NCBI GenBank assembly: GCA_964545075.1
Contig: CAZJFS010000191.1
Coordinates: forward strand, 1 to 8,154
From: DAOPXV01 sp035352535
Lineage (GTDB): Bacteria; Muiribacteriota; UBA9980
Length of the DNA stretch: 8,154 bases
Direction of reading: 5' to 3'
This document shows, piece by piece, positions 6,501 through 8,154 of this stretch (positions are counted from its first letter, which is position 1; every line of letters starts with the position of its first letter). A program made the translations under genes and the position numbers. The notes below the pieces were generated by a model. It searched no databases. It saw only the letters and a program-made list of their open reading frames with translations, and was not told where the DNA came from.

Positions 6501-8154
6501 ATCAGGTTTCTGTAACTTCATGCTCAAAAATTACGATGAAGCATTCGCCGATTTTACCAGGGTCATTTCAATGAACGAGGAAAAATATCTTCTTACCTGT
6601 TATACGCAGCTCGGTGAAATATCCAAGATAAAAAAGGACGTCGTTTCCGAAGCGTCTTATTTCGAACGCGCCCATTCGCTCAATCCGAAAGAGGCGGATA
6701 TTCTCAAAAAGCTTGCCGACGCATACTTTAAACTGGATAAGAACAGAGAGGCAATTGAAAAATATAAGGCCCTGCTTCAGCTTTCGCCGAAATTCCGAGA
6801 GGCGGAGCTCAGGCTCGGCGTGCTTTATACCAGGGTTGAAAGCTATCACGACGGACTCCACTATCTGGCTAAGGTGGCCGAAGAGTATCACGACAACATA
6901 GACTTTATAGCTAATATCGCGAAATGTGAATTCGAGCTTCATCGCTTTTCGGAAGCTCTTAATTACTATAAAGAGCTTATGCTCCGCCAGCCCGACAATC
7001 TCGACGCCCTTTACAGGGTGGCTGAAATAAATTACAGTAAAGGGAATTTTGAAGAGGCGGTTCTGGCTCTCGTCAAATACAGCGGGCTCAATCCAGATAA
7101 TTATATGGCCTATTATATGCTCGGAAACTGTTATAGAAAACTGGCGAATTTCGATCCGGCCATTCAAAATTATATGAAATGCAGGGAGCTGTCGCCTGAG
7201 TTCGTTGACGTGAGCATGGCTCTTGGAAATCTTTATTACGAGTTGAAAAAAGAGCAGCTCGCCCTCGGCTGTTTCCAGAAGGTTCTTTCGCGCGAGCCGT
7301 TTAATGTCGCCGCGAACTACATGGCTGCCGTTTCCATGCTTTCGCTCGACAACGCCTCAGGGGCCGCGGACGGGTTCAAGAAGGTCATCGAGCTTCAGCC
7401 TAACCATAAGAACGCTCTTCTGAAGCTTGCGGGTATCAGAAAGGAACTGGGCCAGTACGAGGAAGCGACGACCCTTCTTATGAAGGTTCTCGAAATATCA
7501 CCGGAAATGCCCGATATGGTACTTGAAATAGGCGAATGTCTCATGAAGGGGAAACGTTATCCGGAAGCGGTAAGCTATTTCCTGAAGCTGCTCGCCGTGG
7601 AGCCGAAAAACCAGAAGGCTCTTCTGTGGCTCGCCAATATCAAAGAAGCGCAGGGCGAATACAACAACGCGTTCTCGTTTTATGAAAGGCTTCATGAGGT
7701 TGACGGCAACAGCGTGCCTGCAAAGCTCGGCATGGCGAAAATACTGCTCATGAGAAACAATCTCGATAAGGCTATGTTTCTTTATCAGAGCGCTCTCAGG
7801 AACGAGCCTGACAATCTTTCGACCCTGTCCAGTCTTTCTCAGATATATCTTAAACTCAAGCATGAGGCTGAAGCTCTTTCATGCTTTAATGAGATACTGA
7901 GACTGGATCCTGAAAATGTCGACGCGAGGTTGAATCTCGCCAAAATTTATCGCGCCAGGGGTCAGATGCGCGAATCGCTCAAGTATTACAAATCTCTTTC
8001 GCATGACTTTGAAACCGCGATGATACACAAGGAACTTGGCGAGGCGCAGGAAGCTATATTATGCTTCGAACGCACCATCGCTTCCGATCCATCGAACGTG
8101 AGCGCTAAAATAGAGGCCGGAGAGTTATATCTCAAGCAGAAGAAATACGGCGAG
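3547..8154 (+). CDS. Giant HEAT-repeat/TPR protein, N-terminal 1536 residues (runs off right edge)
   Basis: An uninterrupted frame of 1536 codons reaches the window end without a stop. Residues 1-13 (MDKKVEKLLEDLK) are a charged helix. Residues 14-416 are 13 HEAT-like units of the PBS-lyase/HEAT_2 type, each exactly 31 residues, with a consensus like D-x-N-x-x-VR-x-x-A-x-x-AL-G-x-IG-(D/N)-E-x-(S/A)-(V/I)-x-x-L-(x)4-L. Residues 417-437 are a terminal half unit. From residue 438 to the edge there are about 32 tetratricopeptide repeats and the start of another, mostly 34 residues, with the usual G8, Y11, A20, F24, A27 and P32 pattern. No signal peptide, membrane segment or enzymatic domain is visible, so it should be cytoplasmic. 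Both repeat types form alpha-solenoids that bind proteins, so a scaffold or adaptor role is inferred, not shown. The gene has its own promoter. An alternative ATG at 3538 adds three residues. Repeat assignment is very secure; function and C-terminus are unknown. Confidence 0.95.
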   Translation, partial: MDKKVEKLLEDLKSNSIDTRIEAVKALSQMDARVVVEPLCNCLNDNNAEVQILVAAGLAKIKDARSVDSLHSALNDTNKKVRESVIIALGEIADKRSVEKLSAMLTDSNGDIRAAAVNSLGNIGDEKAVDEIIKLLDDKNNDVKLNAISVLGKLCSSKSVEPLIGAMQTCFGPLRIKIIEALSNIGDFRAQKPIIESLKDSSGQVRAAAVYSLVRLGDENVIEPLISMMKDNNSDVRKYAVLALGETRDERAIDSLIQALSDKQWEVRANSALAIEKIGGEKSIEALQKALADRNTQVRINVSSALLKIGNESCTPELVKYINDENKDVRINVITTLGKIATDEVVEPLCKALADVNALVRKAACEALAGVNNELCVEYLIDAMTDESEDVKIAAINTLGRIGNEKSLESIAALLKDRSTEVRRVAGRVLKENGKSHGRYSYDNGLLSFNKGLIREAIIEWEKVIEFDPYNEETLFYIGCAYIIESQYSSAVISFKKVLEVNPSNSEAYLKLGHSLYKNGMLEDAIVYLQKALQLLPYNVEAYNFLGEAYLCRDMTDEAILNFRRAMEINPSETASYINLGAVYTKKKMFDQAVKYLKRALEYNPNSSETLYNLAITYREMKRADEAIKYFRDALAISPDDARIHYNLGAIYLENGNLNEASEHLLRALNPKNLAAYFKLAKIYLALGAHQKAIALLNDALAIEPMNVSIYLELGKIYDERKMSEEAIKNYSRVEELEPENKDVKMLLGNLLLGELKYSQALPIFEEIAKKDPSNVGGRLGYARTLIAVNRTADAIAELKDILGYDPKLIDAYVLLARCQDRDGRVNDAFQTLKKAYEINAKDLETNIELGVVYRERGMLEEAMRHFKQALDISPNNSKAYFEMGRTYSEMGNASEALVLYKNAIDENPKDYRSHLGMALILKQQGAVSESIIMMKKAVEIEPKFVDAYMGLGSVYYEIEDYKRALDYYVRASGVDQSLSEAFLKSGFCNFMLKNYDEAFADFTRVISMNEEKYLLTCYTQLGEISKIKKDVVSEASYFERAHSLNPKEADILKKLADAYFKLDKNREAIEKYKALLQLSPKFREAELRLGVLYTRVESYHDGLHYLAKVAEEYHDNIDFIANIAKCEFELHRFSEALNYYKELMLRQPDNLDALYRVAEINYSKGNFEEAVLALVKYSGLNPDNYMAYYMLGNCYRKLANFDPAIQNYMKCRELSPEFVDVSMALGNLYYELKKEQLALGCFQKVLSREPFNVAANYMAAVSMLSLDNASGAADGFKKVIELQPNHKNALLKLAGIRKELGQYEEATTLLMKVLEISPEMPDMVLEIGECLMKGKRYPEAVSYFLKLLAVEPKNQKALLWLANIKEAQGEYNNAFSFYERLHEVDGNSVPAKLGMAKILLMRNNLDKAMFLYQSALRNEPDNLSTLSSLSQIYLKLKHEAEALSCFNEILRLDPENVDARLNLAKIYRARGQMRESLKYYKSLSHDFETAMIHKELGEAQEAILCFERTIASDPSNVSAKIEAGELYLKQKKYGE
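3586..4794 (+). repeat. HEAT array: 13 units of exactly 31 codons (93 bp)
   Basis: This is a protein-level repeat. Unit k begins at 3586 + 93(k-1). Units 2-5 and 7-13 open with Asp, and most continue with VR or VK at positions 6-7 and Ala/Leu at the helix core. Examples of unit starts are DTNKKVRESVIIALGEI (unit 3), DNNSDVRKYAVLALGE (unit 8) and DESEDVKIAAINTLGRIG (unit 13). Unit 6 (TCFGPLRIKIIEALSNIG, from 4051) lacks the opening Asp and has Gly-Pro in place of polar residues. No unit has an insertion or deletion. DNA sequences of neighbouring units differ widely, so these are old duplications. Confidence 0.9.
4858..8154 (+). repeat. TPR array: about 32 complete repeats plus one cut by the edge
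   Basis: This is a protein-level repeat, starting at residue 438. Units 1-6, 8-17 and 19-30 are each 34 residues with no gaps between them. Exceptions are unit 7 (32 residues, two lost between A27 and P32), unit 18 (two extra residues before it), unit 31 (33) and unit 32 (27, seven residues missing between G8 and A20). A partial unit 33 fills the last 19 codons. Typical units are SEAYLKLGHSLYKNGMLEDA (unit 3 start) and LETNIELGVVYRERGMLEEA (unit 13 start). Many units end in NPxN, SPxN or EPxN. Confidence 0.9.

Overview
The window looks like a chromosomal segment from a bacterium. Base composition is moderate and mixed, the promoters are of sigma-70 type, Shine-Dalgarno sequences are present at some genes, and intergenic gaps are short (128, 120 and 217 bp). 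Nothing here fixes the phylum. The orphan-type sensor kinase and the very long HEAT-TPR protein would suit an uncultivated, repeat-protein-rich lineage, but that is only a guess. I see no tRNA, rRNA, CRISPR array, insertion sequence or phage gene.

Layout. (1) Positions 1-155, minus strand: the N-terminal 51 codons of a membrane protein that runs off the left edge. (2) Positions 156-283: a compact divergent promoter region in which one 9-bp palindrome serves as a -35 element on both strands. (3) Positions 284-1828, plus: a membrane-bound sensor histidine kinase with a near-perfect promoter placed so close to its ATG that the mRNA is probably leaderless. (4) Positions 1803-2432, minus: a 3-methyladenine DNA glycosylase of the AAG/Mpg family with a lysine-rich tail; its 3' end overlaps the kinase's 3' end by 26 bp. 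(5) Positions 2553-3329, minus: a YdfG-like short-chain dehydrogenase, upstream of and co-directional with the glycosylase and probably co-transcribed with it. (6) Positions 3330-3546: a second divergent promoter region. (7) Position 3547 to the right edge, plus: at least 1536 codons of a giant repeat protein, with 13 HEAT-like units of exactly 31 residues followed without a linker by about 32 TPR units of mostly 34 residues. It has no stop codon inside the window.

How the parts fit together. No shared pathway is evident. The kinase has no response regulator beside it on either side. The dehydrogenase and glycosylase look like housekeeping metabolism and base-excision repair. The HEAT-TPR protein takes up more than half of the window and is the most unusual item. 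Its visible part is all solenoid, with no signal peptide, membrane segment or catalytic domain, which points to a cytoplasmic scaffold or adaptor; any effector domain would lie beyond the right edge.
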